From Methylobacterium sp. C25 (lineage in GTDB: Bacteria; Pseudomonadota; Alphaproteobacteria; Rhizobiales; Beijerinckiaceae): a DNA stretch of 64,000 nucleotides. Positions within the stretch are counted from its first letter, which is position 1. Each line of letters begins with the position of its first letter. A program made the translations under genes and the position numbers. Below the pieces are notes generated by a model. That model had not been told where the DNA came from and did no database searches. It saw only the letters and a list, made by a program, of their open reading frames with translations. Positions 8,006-16,599 of the stretch are shown piece by piece. The stretch is taken from assembly GCF_021352225.1 (NCBI RefSeq), contig NZ_JAAUVI010000002.1:124001-188000 (forward strand), given 5' to 3'.

Positions 8006-9190
8006 TCAGCCTGCGGCAAGCGAAACCGCACCGTTGCCGTGCCGCTCGACGCGCCCGTCGAGTTCGAGTTCCAGCAGCGCCGTCTGGACGATCCGGACCG
8101 ACAGCCCGGCCGCACGCGACAGCTCGTCGGTGCCGATCGGTGTCGGGCTGAGGAAGGAAAGCAGGCGGGCGCTGTCCTCCTGCGGCGGCGCGGTCTCGGC
8201 AGCGAGGTCGGGCGCTGCGGCCGGCAGGCCAGCTCCGTCGAGATCGATCTCGTCCCAGAAATCCGGCTGCTCTTCCAGGGCCGCGTGCATAAGACCGAAG
8301 GCCTGTCCCTCGCTGAACGGATCGCTGCGCTCGACGAGCGGAGCGATAACGGTGAGGATATGCTCGACCTCCGCCACCAGCGTCGCGCCCTGACGGATCA
8401 GGTCGTTGGTGCCCTCCGCGCGTGGATCGAGCGGCGAACCCGGCACCGCGAAGACCTCCCTGCCCTGCTCCAGCGCGTAGCGCGCGGTGATGAGCGATCC
8501 GGAGCGGCGTGCGGCTTCGACCACCAGCGTGCCGAGGCCCAGCCCTGAAATGATGCGGTTGCGGCGGGGGAAATCGCGCCCGCGCGGCTCCCAGCCCATC
8601 GGCATCTCGGCGACGAGCACCCCTCCTTCTTCCAGGATTCTCTCGACCAACGGTCCGTGGTTCGACGGGTAGATCCGATCGTGGCCGCCAGCGAGCACGG
8701 CCACGGTGCCGGTGGCCAACGTAGCCTTGTGCGCGCTGGCATCGATGCCGCGCGCGAGTCCGGAAACCACGACGAGGCCTGCTTCGCCGAGCCCGCGGGC
8801 CAACCGGTCCGTCAGCGTCAATCCGGCTGCCGAGGCGTTGCGTGAGCCAACGATCGCCAGCGACGGGCCGGCAAGGGCCTCGAGGTTGCCGCGGACGGCG
8901 ATCAGTGGCGGCGCTGCATCGGTGGCCTGGAGGCTACGCGGATAGGCGTCCTCGCCGGTGGCAATGAAGCGAACGCCGAACCGCGTAGCCGCCGCCATCT
9001 CCTTCTCGATCTCGGCCTTCGACGGCGGCGTCACCCGCTTGCCGGCGCGGCCGGTGATCGCGGGGAGAGCCTCGAGCGCGCCAACGGCGCCGCCGAACCG
9101 GCTGATGAGCCTGCGGAACGTGCGGGGGCCGACGCCGTCGGTGCGGATCAGGCGCAGCCAGTCGAGGCGCTGCGCGTCGGTGAGCTGCAT
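8006..9190 (-). CDS. dprA: DNA-processing protein DprA (Smf)
   Basis: A 394-residue DprA, the RecA loader that protects incoming single-stranded DNA in natural transformation. The N-terminal helical part carries a helix-hairpin-like LIRTDGVGPRTFRRLISRFG. The Rossmann core shows AIVGSRNASAAG, VVSGLARGIDASAHKATL, GGHDRIYPSNH and the FPRRNRIISGL signature. The C-terminal winged-helix (DprA_WH) is at about residues 330-385. A strong Shine-Dalgarno (GGGAGGAGG) precedes the ATG. plsY ends 31 bp upstream on the same strand, so plsY-dprA may be co-transcribed. Competence itself is not implied, since DprA is widespread. Confidence 0.95.
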   Translation of the reverse strand: MQLTDAQRLDWLRLIRTDGVGPRTFRRLISRFGGAVGALEALPAITGRAGKRVTPPSKAEIEKEMAAATRFGVRFIATGEDAYPRSLQATDAAPPLIAVRGNLEALAGPSLAIVGSRNASAAGLTLTDRLARGLGEAGLVVVSGLARGIDASAHKATLATGTVAVLAGGHDRIYPSNHGPLVERILEEGGVLVAEMPMGWEPRGRDFPRRNRIISGLGLGTLVVEAARRSGSLITARYALEQGREVFAVPGSPLDPRAEGTNDLIRQGATLVAEVEHILTVIAPLVERSDPFSEGQAFGLMHAALEEQPDFWDEIDLDGAGLPAAAPDLAAETAPPQEDSARLLSFLSPTPIGTDELSRAAGLSVRIVQTALLELELDGRVERHGNGAVSLAAG

Positions 9191-9221
9191 CCGGCCCCTC
9201 CTCCCGGGAGAGGCGGCGAAC

Positions 9222-9821
9222 TCAGCCCTTCTGCCCGATCCGCCCTTCGGTCCCCGCGATCAGTCGGCGGATGTTGGGCGTGTGCTTCCACCATAGCAGG
9301 GCGGCGAGCACGAGGAACAGCAGCGCAACCTGCGGATGTCCGAGTGCCCACAGGATCAGCGGCGTCGCGGCCGAGGCGGCGAGCGCAGAGAGCGATGAGT
9401 ATTTCAACGCGAAGGCGAGACCGAGCCAGATCACCGCGAAGGCGAGCAACGCTAACGGGCTGAGGGCGAGCAGAACGCCGAGGAAGGTCGCGACGCCCTT
9501 CCCGCCCTTGAAGCCGAGCCAGACTGGGAAGAGATGGCCGAGAAAGGCCCCGAGGGCAGCCGCCAAGGCCGCCCCCTCGCCCCAATGCCCGGCGATCAGC
9601 ACGGGCACGGTGCCCTTGAGGGCATCGAGCAGCAGCGTCGCGGCGGCGAGGCCCTTCCGGCCGGTGCGAAGCACGTTGGTCGCGCCGATATTGCCCGAGC
9701 CGATGGCCCGCACGTCGCCGAGCCCGGCGAATTTCGTGAGGATCAGGCCGAAGGGAATCGAGCCGCAGGCGTAGCCGAACACGAGACCGGCGAAGAGGAG
9801 CGGCCAGCCGGTGTCAGGCAT
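9222..9821 (-). CDS. plsY: Glycerol-3-phosphate acyltransferase PlsY
   Basis: A 199-residue integral membrane enzyme that transfers the acyl group of acyl-phosphate to glycerol-3-phosphate, the first step of phospholipid synthesis with PlsX. The three PlsY signatures are visible: [26 protein letters not shown] and [15 protein letters not shown]. There are about five membrane helices, as expected. The ATG at 9821 overlaps the stop codon of the upstream dihydroorotase-like gene by one base (TGATG), so translation is probably coupled. The order pyrB-pyrC-plsY-dprA is found in other alphaproteobacteria. Confidence 0.95.
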   Translation of the reverse strand: MPDTGWPLLFAGLVFGYACGSIPFGLILTKFAGLGDVRAIGSGNIGATNVLRTGRKGLAAATLLLDALKGTVPVLIAGHWGEGAALAAALGAFLGHLFPVWLGFKGGKGVATFLGVLLALSPLALLAFAVIWLGLAFALKYSSLSALAASAATPLILWALGHPQVALLFLVLAALLWWKHTPNIRRLIAGTEGRIGQKG

Positions 9822-11131
9822 CAGGCGGCACCCGCGAAAAGGTCGGAGCGGTGGACGATGCGGCCACCGACCAGGGTCATCATGGCGGCGCCCTGCAGCC
9901 GGGCCTCGTCGAATGGCGAGTTCTTGGAGCGCGACTTCAGCTGTCGCTTGTCGATCACGTAGGGCACGTCCGTATCGATCAGAACCAGGTCCGCCGGCGC
10001 ACCAGGTGTTAGCTGCCCCGCCTCGCGGTTCAGGAGTCTGGCAGGGTTTGCCGAGAGCGCCGCGAGGACCCGCGCGAGCGGCACCTCGCCGGTATGGACA
10101 AGGCGGAGGGTTGCCCCGAGCAGGGTCTCGATGCCGAGCGCCCCATCCGCGGCCTCGGCGAAGGGCAGCCTTTTGGTCTCGACATCCTGCGGGTTGTGAT
10201 CCGAGACGATGACGTCGATCACGCCCTCGTTCAGGGCCGCGATCACCGCGTGGCGGTCGGCCTCGCTGCGCAGCGGCGGCGAGAGCTTGCAGAAGGTCCG
10301 GTAGTGGCCGATGTCGCCCTCGTTCAGGACGAGGTTGTTCACCGAGACGCCGCAGGTCACCGGCAGGCCGTCCTGCTTGGCCCTGCGCACGATGTCCACC
10401 GAGTCGGCGCAGGAGATCATCGCCGCGTGGTAGCGCGCGCCGGTGAGGCGCACGAGGCGGATGTCGCGCTCGAGCATCACCGTCTCGGCCTCGCGCGGGA
10501 TGCCGTGAAGGCCGAGCCGCGAGGCCATCTCGCCCTCGTTCATCACCCCGTCGCCGACGAGATCCGGCTCCTCGACATGCTGCATCAGCAGCGCGCCGAA
10601 ATCGCGGGCATAGGTCAGGGCGCGGCGCATGAGCTGCGCGTTCGTCACCGCCTTGAGCCCGTCCGTGAAGGCGACGGCGCCGGCCTCCTGGAGAAGGCCG
10701 AACTCGGTCATTTCCTTGCCGGCCAGCCCCTTTGTGATGGCGGCCGCGGGCAGCACGTTGACGCTCGCCGTGTCGCGCGCCCGGCGCAGCACGAAATCGA
10801 CGATCGGCGCGCCGTCGATCACCGGATTGGTGTCCGGCATGCAGACGAGTGTCGTCACGCCGCCGGCCGCAGCCGCGGCGCTCGCCGAGGCCAGCGTCTC
10901 CCGGTGCTCGGCGCCGGGCTCCCCGACGAAGGCGCGCAGATCGACGAGGCCCGGGGTGAGGACAGAATGGCCGCATTCGATCCGCTCGCATTCCTCCGGC
11001 ACACCGGGCGTCGAACCCCAGGCGACCTCGGCGATGCGGCCGTCGACGACGAGGACAGAGCCGGGGGCCTCGCGACCGGTCGCGGGGTCGAGCAGGCGGG
11101 CGCTGGTGAGAAGAGCGGGACGCTGGGCCAT
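9821..11131 (-). CDS. Dihydroorotase-like protein, probably catalytically inactive (PyrC' type)
   Basis: A 436-residue amidohydrolase-fold protein downstream of pyrB and clearly related to type I dihydroorotase. The metal site is degraded. The DxHxH motif of the first strand is replaced by DLRAF in [14 protein letters not shown]. The later HVS-type His is Met ([11 protein letters not shown]). The HCED-type His (MQHVEE) and the final Asp (VSDHNPQ) remain. Pseudomonads encode a similar non-catalytic PyrC' that is needed to assemble active aspartate transcarbamoylase. The inferred role is therefore structural support for PyrB, with a true PyrC elsewhere. The ATG at 11131 is 5 bp after the pyrB stop. 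The gene would normally be annotated simply as pyrC. Confidence 0.88.
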   Translation of the reverse strand: MAQRPALLTSARLLDPATGREAPGSVLVVDGRIAEVAWGSTPGVPEECERIECGHSVLTPGLVDLRAFVGEPGAEHRETLASASAAAAAGGVTTLVCMPDTNPVIDGAPIVDFVLRRARDTASVNVLPAAAITKGLAGKEMTEFGLLQEAGAVAFTDGLKAVTNAQLMRRALTYARDFGALLMQHVEEPDLVGDGVMNEGEMASRLGLHGIPREAETVMLERDIRLVRLTGARYHAAMISCADSVDIVRRAKQDGLPVTCGVSVNNLVLNEGDIGHYRTFCKLSPPLRSEADRHAVIAALNEGVIDVIVSDHNPQDVETKRLPFAEAADGALGIETLLGATLRLVHTGEVPLARVLAALSANPARLLNREAGQLTPGAPADLVLIDTDVPYVIDKRQLKSRSKNSPFDEARLQGAAMMTLVGGRIVHRSDLFAGAA

Positions 11132-11136
11132 CCGTG

Positions 11137-12087
11137 TCACTCGTTCGGCAGGTGCGTCGCGAGGGCTTCGAGCACGGCCATGCGCACGGCCACGCCCATC
11201 TCGACCTGCTCCCGGATCAGCGATTGGGAGCCGTCGGCGATCTCCGAAGAAATCTCGACGCCGCGGTTCATCGGGCCGGGATGCATGACGAGGGCGTCGG
11301 GTTTCGCGAGCGACAGCTTGTCGGCGTCGAGGCCGTAATAGCGAAAGTACTCCTTCACGCTGGGCACGAAGGAGCCGTGCATGCGCTCGCGCTGCAGGCG
11401 CAGCATCATGACGATGTCGCAGTCCTTCAGACCCTCGCGCATCTGCGTGAAGACCTCGACGCCGAAGCGCTCGATGCCCGGCGGCAGCAGATTGGAGGGG
11501 CCGATCACCCGCACACGGGCGCCGAGCGCCTGGAGCAGGATGATGTTCGAGCGGGCGACGCGCGAATGCAGGACGTCGCCGCAGATCGCGACCGTCAGGC
11601 CTTCGATCCGGCCCTTGTTGCGGCGGATGGTGAGCGCGTCGAGGAGCGCCTGGGTCGGGTGCTCGTGGGCGCCGTCGCCCGCATTCACCACCGCGCAATC
11701 GACCTTGCGAGCCAGCAGATGCACGGCGCCGGCCGCGTGGTGACGCACGACGATGATGTCGGGCCGCATGGCGTTGAGCGTCGCCGCGGTGTCGATCAGC
11801 GTCTCGCCCTTCTTCACCGAGGACGAGGCGACCGACATGTTCATCACGTCCGCGCCGAGTCGCTTCCCGGCGAGCTCGAACGAGGATTGCGTGCGGGTCG
11901 AGGGCTCGAAGAACAGGTTGATCTGGGTGCGCCCGCGCAGGACGTTGCGCTTCTTCTCGACCTGCCGGGACAGCGAGACCGCCGCCTCGGCCTGATCGAG
12001 CAATCCCTCGATATCAGGGCGCGACAGCCCCTCGATGCCGAGGAGGTGGCGGTGGGGAAAGCTCGGCGGGGATGCGGCGGGCGTCAT
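11137..12087 (-). CDS. pyrB: Aspartate carbamoyltransferase catalytic subunit
   Basis: A 316-residue ATCase catalytic chain, which condenses carbamoyl phosphate and aspartate in pyrimidine synthesis. The carbamoyl-phosphate loop [20 protein letters not shown], the [11 protein letters not shown] loop, [15 protein letters not shown] and the LRLQRERM region are all present. No pyrI-type regulatory subunit is adjacent. It is followed 5 bp later by the degraded dihydroorotase, so the pair probably forms the ATCase/pseudo-DHOase complex. The upstream 234 bp contain a GGTTTTTC/GAAAAGCC imperfect inverted repeat (12178-12198) and an A-tract, but I see no recognisable attenuator. Confidence 0.95.
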   Translation of the reverse strand: MTPAASPPSFPHRHLLGIEGLSRPDIEGLLDQAEAAVSLSRQVEKKRNVLRGRTQINLFFEPSTRTQSSFELAGKRLGADVMNMSVASSSVKKGETLIDTAATLNAMRPDIIVVRHHAAGAVHLLARKVDCAVVNAGDGAHEHPTQALLDALTIRRNKGRIEGLTVAICGDVLHSRVARSNIILLQALGARVRVIGPSNLLPPGIERFGVEVFTQMREGLKDCDIVMMLRLQRERMHGSFVPSVKEYFRYYGLDADKLSLAKPDALVMHPGPMNRGVEISSEIADGSQSLIREQVEMGVAVRMAVLEALATHLPNE

Positions 12088-12321
12088 ATTGAGGCGATGG
12101 CTATAGGCGTCGCGGCCCAGGGCAGCAAGGCGATCGGCCCGACAGAAAATCGCTTCTCCATCGTCCTGAGCTGCAAAGGTTTTTCTCTTTGAAAAGCCCG
12201 TGGGTCGAAAAAAAAGTTGAAGGATTGGCGGCTAAGCCCATCTGAGCCGGTGTCCGGCGGGTCACTTCACGCGACGCTTCAACGCGCCGTTTGCAGCCCC
12301 GCGAAACCGGAAAGGTACAGT

Positions 12322-12612
12322 ATGAACATTCGACTTCTCGCCACCGCCAGCGCCCTTTCGCTCGGCCTCGGCTTGTCCTCGGTCGCGATGGCGCAGGGCA
12401 TGCAGCCGCAGGGTCAGCCCGGCATGGAACAGGGCCAGATGGGCGACGACATGGGCCAGGCGCAGCGCCCGATGAAGCGCGCCGCCCCTAAGAAGAAGAT
12501 GAAGAAGTCCATGAAGAGCCAGAAGATGCGCTCCAATCAGCGCATGAATCAGGGCTCGGGCATGGAGCAGGGCGCGCCGGGTGCCGCCGGCGGCGCCGAC
12601 GACGGGATGTAA
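12322..12612 (+). CDS. Secreted Met/Gln/Lys-rich small protein (MrpX-like candidate)
   Basis: A 96-residue protein with a clear Sec signal peptide (MNIRLLATASALSLGLGLSS, cleavage after SVAMA). The mature part of about 71 residues is low-complexity and has 11 methionines, many Gln, Gly and Lys, no Cys and no aromatic residues. Met residues are spread evenly (GMQP, GMEQ, QMGDDMG, PMKR, KMKKSMK, KMRSNQRMN). It lies 28 bp upstream of a b-type cytochrome gene and a Tat-exported molybdoenzyme gene on the same strand. In Azospira suillum a Met-rich periplasmic peptide (MrpX) is oxidised by hypochlorite and repaired by the molybdoenzyme YedY/MsrP. By analogy this may be a sacrificial oxidant scavenger. 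A metal-binding role is an alternative. Confidence 0.75.
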   Translation: MNIRLLATASALSLGLGLSSVAMAQGMQPQGQPGMEQGQMGDDMGQAQRPMKRAAPKKKMKKSMKSQKMRSNQRMNQGSGMEQGAPGAAGGADDGM

Positions 12613-12640
12613 CTTTCCCGTCCGTTCAGACGTAGAAGAT

Positions 12641-13576
12641 ATGTCCGCCCGTCCGGTCCGACCGGGCGGGCGGTCTTCCTCTCGGCAACTGAACGAGACA
12701 GCCGTGGCCGCCACTTCGACGCCTGCCCCGCCCGCCATCGTCGACCCGCCCAGGCGGCAATGGACGTTCCGGCATCCGCTCGTGATCCGGGTGGCCCACT
12801 GGATCAACGTGGTCTGCCTCGCCGTGCTGCTGATGAGCGGCCTGCAGATCTTCAACGCCCACCCAGCGCTCTACTGGGGCTCGAAGTCGACCTTCGATAC
12901 GCCGGCATTGGCCATCACCGACGACCAGACCGACAGCGGCGCCTCCCGCGGCATCGTGCAGATCGGGGGCCATACCTTCGACACCACCGGCTGGCTCGGC
13001 CTCTCGACCTACCAGGGCGAAGCCGCAGCGCGTGCTTTCCCCGCCTGGATCACGCTGCCGGCCAACCAGAATCTCGCGCAGGGGCGCCGCTGGCACTTCC
13101 TGTTCGCTTGGGCCTTCGTCATCAACGGCCTGATCTATCTGCTATACGGCATCGGCAGCGGCCAGCTTCGGCGCCGGGTCATCCCCGATGGCGACCAGAT
13201 CCGGCATTTCGGCGCCTCGATCCGCGAGCACATCCTGTTGCGTTTCCCCAAGGGCGAGGAGGCGCGGCGCTACAACGTGCTGCAGAAGCTCACCTATCTC
13301 GTGGTCGTGCTCGTGCTGCTGCCGATGATGCTTTTCACCGGGCTCGGTATGTCGCCGGGCGTGAACGCGGCCTTCCCCTTCATCCTCGACGTGCTGGGCG
13401 GCCGCCAATCCGCGCGCACGCTCCACTTCATCACGGTGAACCTGCTCGTGCTCTTCGTGATCGTGCACGTGCTCCTGGTGATCGTCTCCGGCCTCTGGAA
13501 CAACATGCGCTCAATGGTGACCGGCTGGTACACGATCGAAAACGAGACGCGCCGCGAAGGGGAGATCGCCCGATGA
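12641..13576 (+). CDS. Cytochrome b561/hydrogenase-type membrane cytochrome b
   Basis: A 311-residue integral membrane protein of the cytochrome b/b6 (Ni,Fe-hydrogenase cytochrome b561-like) class. It has about four to five transmembrane segments and His residues placed to bind heme in the membrane (VIRVAHWINVVCL, RRWHFLFAWAFVI, ARTLHFITVNLLVLFVIVHVLL). A periplasmic-type insertion of about 80 residues follows the first helix. It is the probable quinol-to-periplasm electron donor for the molybdoenzyme encoded immediately downstream, whose ATG overlaps this stop (ATGA). It is not homologous to MsrQ, the usual partner of MsrP. The start at 12641 is the first plausible ATG; a GTG near 12704 cannot be excluded. 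Confidence 0.85.
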   Translation: MSARPVRPGGRSSSRQLNETAVAATSTPAPPAIVDPPRRQWTFRHPLVIRVAHWINVVCLAVLLMSGLQIFNAHPALYWGSKSTFDTPALAITDDQTDSGASRGIVQIGGHTFDTTGWLGLSTYQGEAAARAFPAWITLPANQNLAQGRRWHFLFAWAFVINGLIYLLYGIGSGQLRRRVIPDGDQIRHFGASIREHILLRFPKGEEARRYNVLQKLTYLVVVLVLLPMMLFTGLGMSPGVNAAFPFILDVLGGRQSARTLHFITVNLLVLFVIVHVLLVIVSGLWNNMRSMVTGWYTIENETRREGEIAR

Positions 13577-14421
13577 CCCGTCGTCTCTCGATCCCCTCCC
13601 CCCACCGCCGCGGCTTCCTGGCCGGCGTGGCCGGCCTGTTCGGAACGGCCTCCCTAGGCGGCTGCGACAAGATCGCCGACAGCGCCTGGGGCACCCGCAC
13701 CCTGAAGGCCGGAGAGGACGCCAACCTCTACGTCCAGCGCCTCCTGCTGAAGCCGACCTCACTCGCCCGCGAGTTCTCCGAGGCCGACATCTCCAAATGG
13801 TTCAAGCCGAACGGCACGATCGACCCGGAGGACACGCCCTACAAGGCGTTGGCCGCGAAGAACTTCTCGGCCTACACGCTTCGTGTCGACGGCCTCGTCG
13901 AGACCCCGCTCGATCTGTCCCTGGAGGAGCTGCGCAAGATGGCGGCCCGCACCCAGATCACGCGGCACGACTGCGTCGAGGGCTGGAGCGCCATTGGCAA
14001 GTGGAGCGGCGTGCCCCTTGCCGAGGTGCTGAACAAGGCGAAGCTCAAGCCGCAGGCGCGCTACATCGTCTTCCACTGTGCCGACACGATGGAGTACGCC
14101 CCGGCAGACGAAGCCGCGGCCGACGGCGATGCCAATGCCTCCGACGGTGCCGCGCCTGCCGGAAAGCCGATCCGCTACTACGAGAGCATCGACCTGACGG
14201 ACGCCTTCCACCCGCAGACGATCCTTGCCTACGACATGAACGGCAAGCCGCTGCCGGTCTCCAACGGCGCGCCGTTGCGCCTGCGCGTCGAGCGCCAGCT
14301 CGGCTACAAGCAAGCCAAGTACATCATGCGGATCGAGGTGGCCGACACCCTCGCCCATGTCGGCCAGGGCAATGGCGGCTACTGGGAGGATAACGGCTAC
14401 GAGTGGTACGCCGGGATTTGA
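13573..14421 (+). CDS. Tat-exported sulfite-oxidase-fold molybdoenzyme (MsrP-like)
   Basis: A 282-residue molybdopterin-dependent oxidoreductase of the sulfite oxidase/YedY fold. The N-terminus has a twin-arginine motif (HRRGFLAGVAG) followed by a lipobox-like LGGC, suggesting a Tat-exported lipoprotein. The putative Mo-ligating Cys is in ITRHDCVEGWSAIGKWSGVPL, and the family C-terminal pattern QLGYKQAKYIMRIEV is present. The stop of the cytochrome b gene overlaps its ATG, so the two are expected to work as an electron-transfer pair. A role in reducing oxidised methionine, including in the Met-rich peptide two genes upstream, is inference. Reduction of another S- or N-oxide is equally compatible with the fold. 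An acidic Ala/Asp-rich insertion (about residues 178-198) is unusual. Confidence 0.85.
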   Translation: MTRRLSIPSPHRRGFLAGVAGLFGTASLGGCDKIADSAWGTRTLKAGEDANLYVQRLLLKPTSLAREFSEADISKWFKPNGTIDPEDTPYKALAAKNFSAYTLRVDGLVETPLDLSLEELRKMAARTQITRHDCVEGWSAIGKWSGVPLAEVLNKAKLKPQARYIVFHCADTMEYAPADEAAADGDANASDGAAPAGKPIRYYESIDLTDAFHPQTILAYDMNGKPLPVSNGAPLRLRVERQLGYKQAKYIMRIEVADTLAHVGQGNGGYWEDNGYEWYAGI

Positions 14422-14443
14422 GCGCGCCGTCCGCCCTCGCGCA

Positions 14444-14917
14444 TCACGGCTGCGGAAGGCGCTCGGACGGCGGCGTGCGCAGATCCAGAAGCAGCTCGAT
14501 GCCGTCACTACCTCGATCGCCGTCGCGAAACCCGACCGACCGGTAAAGCCCGACCGCGTGTGCGTCGGGCGCTACCGACAGGGCCAGCCGCGCGAAGCCG
14601 GAGGCTCGCGCATGCTCCAGCGCCTCGATCAACAGGCGGCGACCGATGCCCTTTTTTGTCCATGCCGGGACCACGCTGAGATTGGACAGAAACGCGGTCT
14701 GCCGATCCTCGGCGTTGCAGTAGAGAGCCGCGAGGCCGATCAGGTCGGCTCCGGACCAGGCCTCTGCCCGTTCCGCCCGATCAACCAGCCGGGCCGCGTA
14801 GTCTTCGATGGACACGCGGGTGCTGAGCGGGGTTCGAAAGGTGCCGTCGCAGGCGGCGAGATGCCGGCTGACATCGCCGGTTCGGGACCGGTTGCGCGTC
14901 AGGACGTACTCGCTCAT
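14444..14917 (-). CDS. GNAT family N-acetyltransferase
   Basis: A 157-residue acetyl-CoA-dependent N-acetyltransferase. The acetyl-CoA-binding segment VVPAWTKKGIGRRLLIEALEHARASG (the Q/RxxGxG/A signature) and the terminal LYRSVGFRDGDRG are typical of motifs A and B. The substrate cannot be predicted. It ends 22 bp from the converging molybdoenzyme gene and starts 24 bp before the end of the methyltransferase gene on the same strand, so it may be the last gene of the glycan cluster transcript. Confidence 0.85.
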   Translation of the reverse strand: MSEYVLTRNRSRTGDVSRHLAACDGTFRTPLSTRVSIEDYAARLVDRAERAEAWSGADLIGLAALYCNAEDRQTAFLSNLSVVPAWTKKGIGRRLLIEALEHARASGFARLALSVAPDAHAVGLYRSVGFRDGDRGSDGIELLLDLRTPPSERLPQP

Positions 14918-14941
14918 CGCGCGGCCACCTCGGCAGGCCCG

Positions 14942-15682
14942 CTACTCGGCGCCTCTCTCGCAGACCACGTAGATGCTCGCGGTCAGGTCGGGGTATTGGG
15001 TCCCCAGCTGATAGCAGCCTTCGACATAGGCGTCCGTAATGATGCCCGCGGCGAGCGCCGCATCGAATTGATAGTTCGCCAGCGCCTTGAAGATCAGGCC
15101 GCCGCGCTGGAACACCGTGAAGCCTGCATCGCGCGTCGCCTGTTCGAGCGTGTCGAACGAGAAGGTATTGCAGTGGCCATTGGCGGCCTCGGCTGGCGTG
15201 ACGGCGCTGTTGTGGGTGATCAGGCCCATCTTCACGGCGATCTGCCGCGAGGGCGCATTGGCATTCGGGACCAGGATGAACAGCCGCCCCTTGGGCGAGA
15301 GCCAGCGCCGGATCTTTCGAAGGACCAGCACCGGGTCGTCGAGGTGCTCGAGCGTGTTGATCAGGAAGATCGTGTCGAATTCCTCTTCGAGGGTGAGTTC
15401 CTCGAAGGTCGAGCAGATGAAGCGCGGACCGTCGCCGAGGCGCGCGCGGGCGGCTTCCACGAGGCTCGGCGCCGCTTCGACGACCGTCAGGTCCGCGTAG
15501 GAGCCCATCAGCCACTCGGTCGACTCGCCCATGTAGCAGCCGAGTTCGAGCGCACGGCCCGGCAACATGAAGGGCGTGAAGGCGCGCATCATGTAGCGAC
15601 GGGTGATGGCGTCGAAATCGTAGTTGTAGCGCCGGTCGCCGACCTGAGCGGCTTCCCGGTCGTAGTCGCGCGCGAGGGTCAT
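14942..15682 (-). CDS. Class I SAM-dependent methyltransferase
   Basis: A 246-residue methyltransferase with motif I RALELGCYMGESTEWLMG, followed by LTVVEAAPSLVEAAR (acidic residue for SAM ribose), FDTIFLINTLEHLDDP and LSPKGRLFILVPNAN. These resemble enzymes that methylate sugars or small molecules in surface-glycan clusters. The ATG at 15682 overlaps the stop of the upstream dioxygenase gene (ATGA). It is the fifth gene in a run headed by a TPR-OGT protein, so a sugar or acyl substituent on a surface glycan is the likely substrate. The target is not determinable from sequence. Confidence 0.85.
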   Translation of the reverse strand: MTLARDYDREAAQVGDRRYNYDFDAITRRYMMRAFTPFMLPGRALELGCYMGESTEWLMGSYADLTVVEAAPSLVEAARARLGDGPRFICSTFEELTLEEEFDTIFLINTLEHLDDPVLVLRKIRRWLSPKGRLFILVPNANAPSRQIAVKMGLITHNSAVTPAEAANGHCNTFSFDTLEQATRDAGFTVFQRGGLIFKALANYQFDAALAAGIITDAYVEGCYQLGTQYPDLTASIYVVCERGAE

Positions 15683-16476
15683 CCCTGGTTCGCCTGATAG
15701 AGCCGGTGCGCGGCCGGCTGGTAGAATTCCTCGTAGGAGGTCGGCACCATCGCGTTGTAGCCGAGCAGCTGGCGCAGCCTCGGCGACGCCTTCGCCCCGA
15801 ACTCCGATCCGAGGAAGCGCGGATAGTCCATCTGCTGCTTCACGAAGGCGCGGCTGTAGCTCAGCGTCAGCGCGGTGCGCGTGCGGTCCGTGTGGTTGCT
15901 CCCGGCCGCATGCCACAGGTTCGAGTCGAACAGCACGATGCTGCCCGCCGGGCCGACCAGACGCTCGGACTCCGCCCAGAAGACGTCGTCGGCCGGCGGT
16001 GTCGATGAGCGATGCGATCCGGACAGGACATGCGTCGCGCCGTTCTCGGTGGTGAAGGGATCGACCATCACCAGCAGGTTCAGCATGAAGCGGAAGTCGC
16101 CGCCGAAGGTGCGCACGTCGCGATGGATGCGATGGAGGTAGCTCTTGGCAGCGGGGCTGACGCTCGCCGGATTGAAGGCGTGCAGGATGAAGGCCGCCCC
16201 ACCGAAGTAATGGGACACCATCTCCTCGAGCCATCCGTTCTCGATGAAGCCATCGAGCGCCGGGTACTGGCCGACCGAGTGATGCGCGGTCCCGTCGGGC
16301 GCGGTGGTCGCGCCGCCCTCGACCTGCCGGCGCCCGCAATCGGCAACCGTGCCGAGCACCGCCTCGCGGATCGCTACGAGCTGTTCGCCGGGAATGACGC
16401 TTTCGAAGAGGACCCAGCCCTTTCGCCGCATCTGCTCGTCGAACCAATCGACGTCGCGCGGGACTGCGTCGGCCAT
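15679..16476 (-). CDS. Phytanoyl-CoA dioxygenase (PhyH) family protein
   Basis: A 265-residue Fe(II)/2-oxoglutarate oxygenase. The facial triad is visible as the His and Asp of RIHRDVRTFGG and the distal His in FDSNLWHAAGSNHTDRTR; the Arg just after would bind 2-oxoglutarate. PhyH members hydroxylate lipids, antibiotics and sugar-linked intermediates. It is translationally coupled to the methyltransferase gene downstream and follows the WbqC gene on the same strand. The genomic setting suggests modification of a sugar or amino-sugar acyl group. Direct evidence for the substrate is absent. Confidence 0.88.
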   Translation of the reverse strand: MADAVPRDVDWFDEQMRRKGWVLFESVIPGEQLVAIREAVLGTVADCGRRQVEGGATTAPDGTAHHSVGQYPALDGFIENGWLEEMVSHYFGGAAFILHAFNPASVSPAAKSYLHRIHRDVRTFGGDFRFMLNLLVMVDPFTTENGATHVLSGSHRSSTPPADDVFWAESERLVGPAGSIVLFDSNLWHAAGSNHTDRTRTALTLSYSRAFVKQQMDYPRFLGSEFGAKASPRLRQLLGYNAMVPTSYEEFYQPAAHRLYQANQG

Positions 16477-16550
16477 GACTGCTTCCTGTCAGATCGAACG
16501 ACCGGCACCTCGCCGCCATCGTCGGATGGCATTAGAGCCGCCCAACATGG

Positions 16551-16565
16551 TTAAGATTTGGTGAA
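16551..16565. promoter_or_regulatory. Degenerate CtrA-type box
   Basis: TTAA-N7-TGAA, one mismatch from the CtrA consensus, in the 123-bp gap upstream of the dioxygenase gene start (16476). The match alone is weak. It is listed because a perfect box precedes the first gene of the same cluster. Confidence 0.25.
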
Positions 16566-16599
16566 GCATAGCCTGTCGCTCCGTCTTGCCCGTCGGTGA

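Noticed and set aside
12178..12198. Imperfect hairpin GGTTTTTC/GAAAAGCC followed by an A-tract between pyrB and the Met-rich gene
   Set aside because: The orientation of the tract does not give a U-run after the hairpin for either gene's transcript, and the stem is AT-rich and mismatched.
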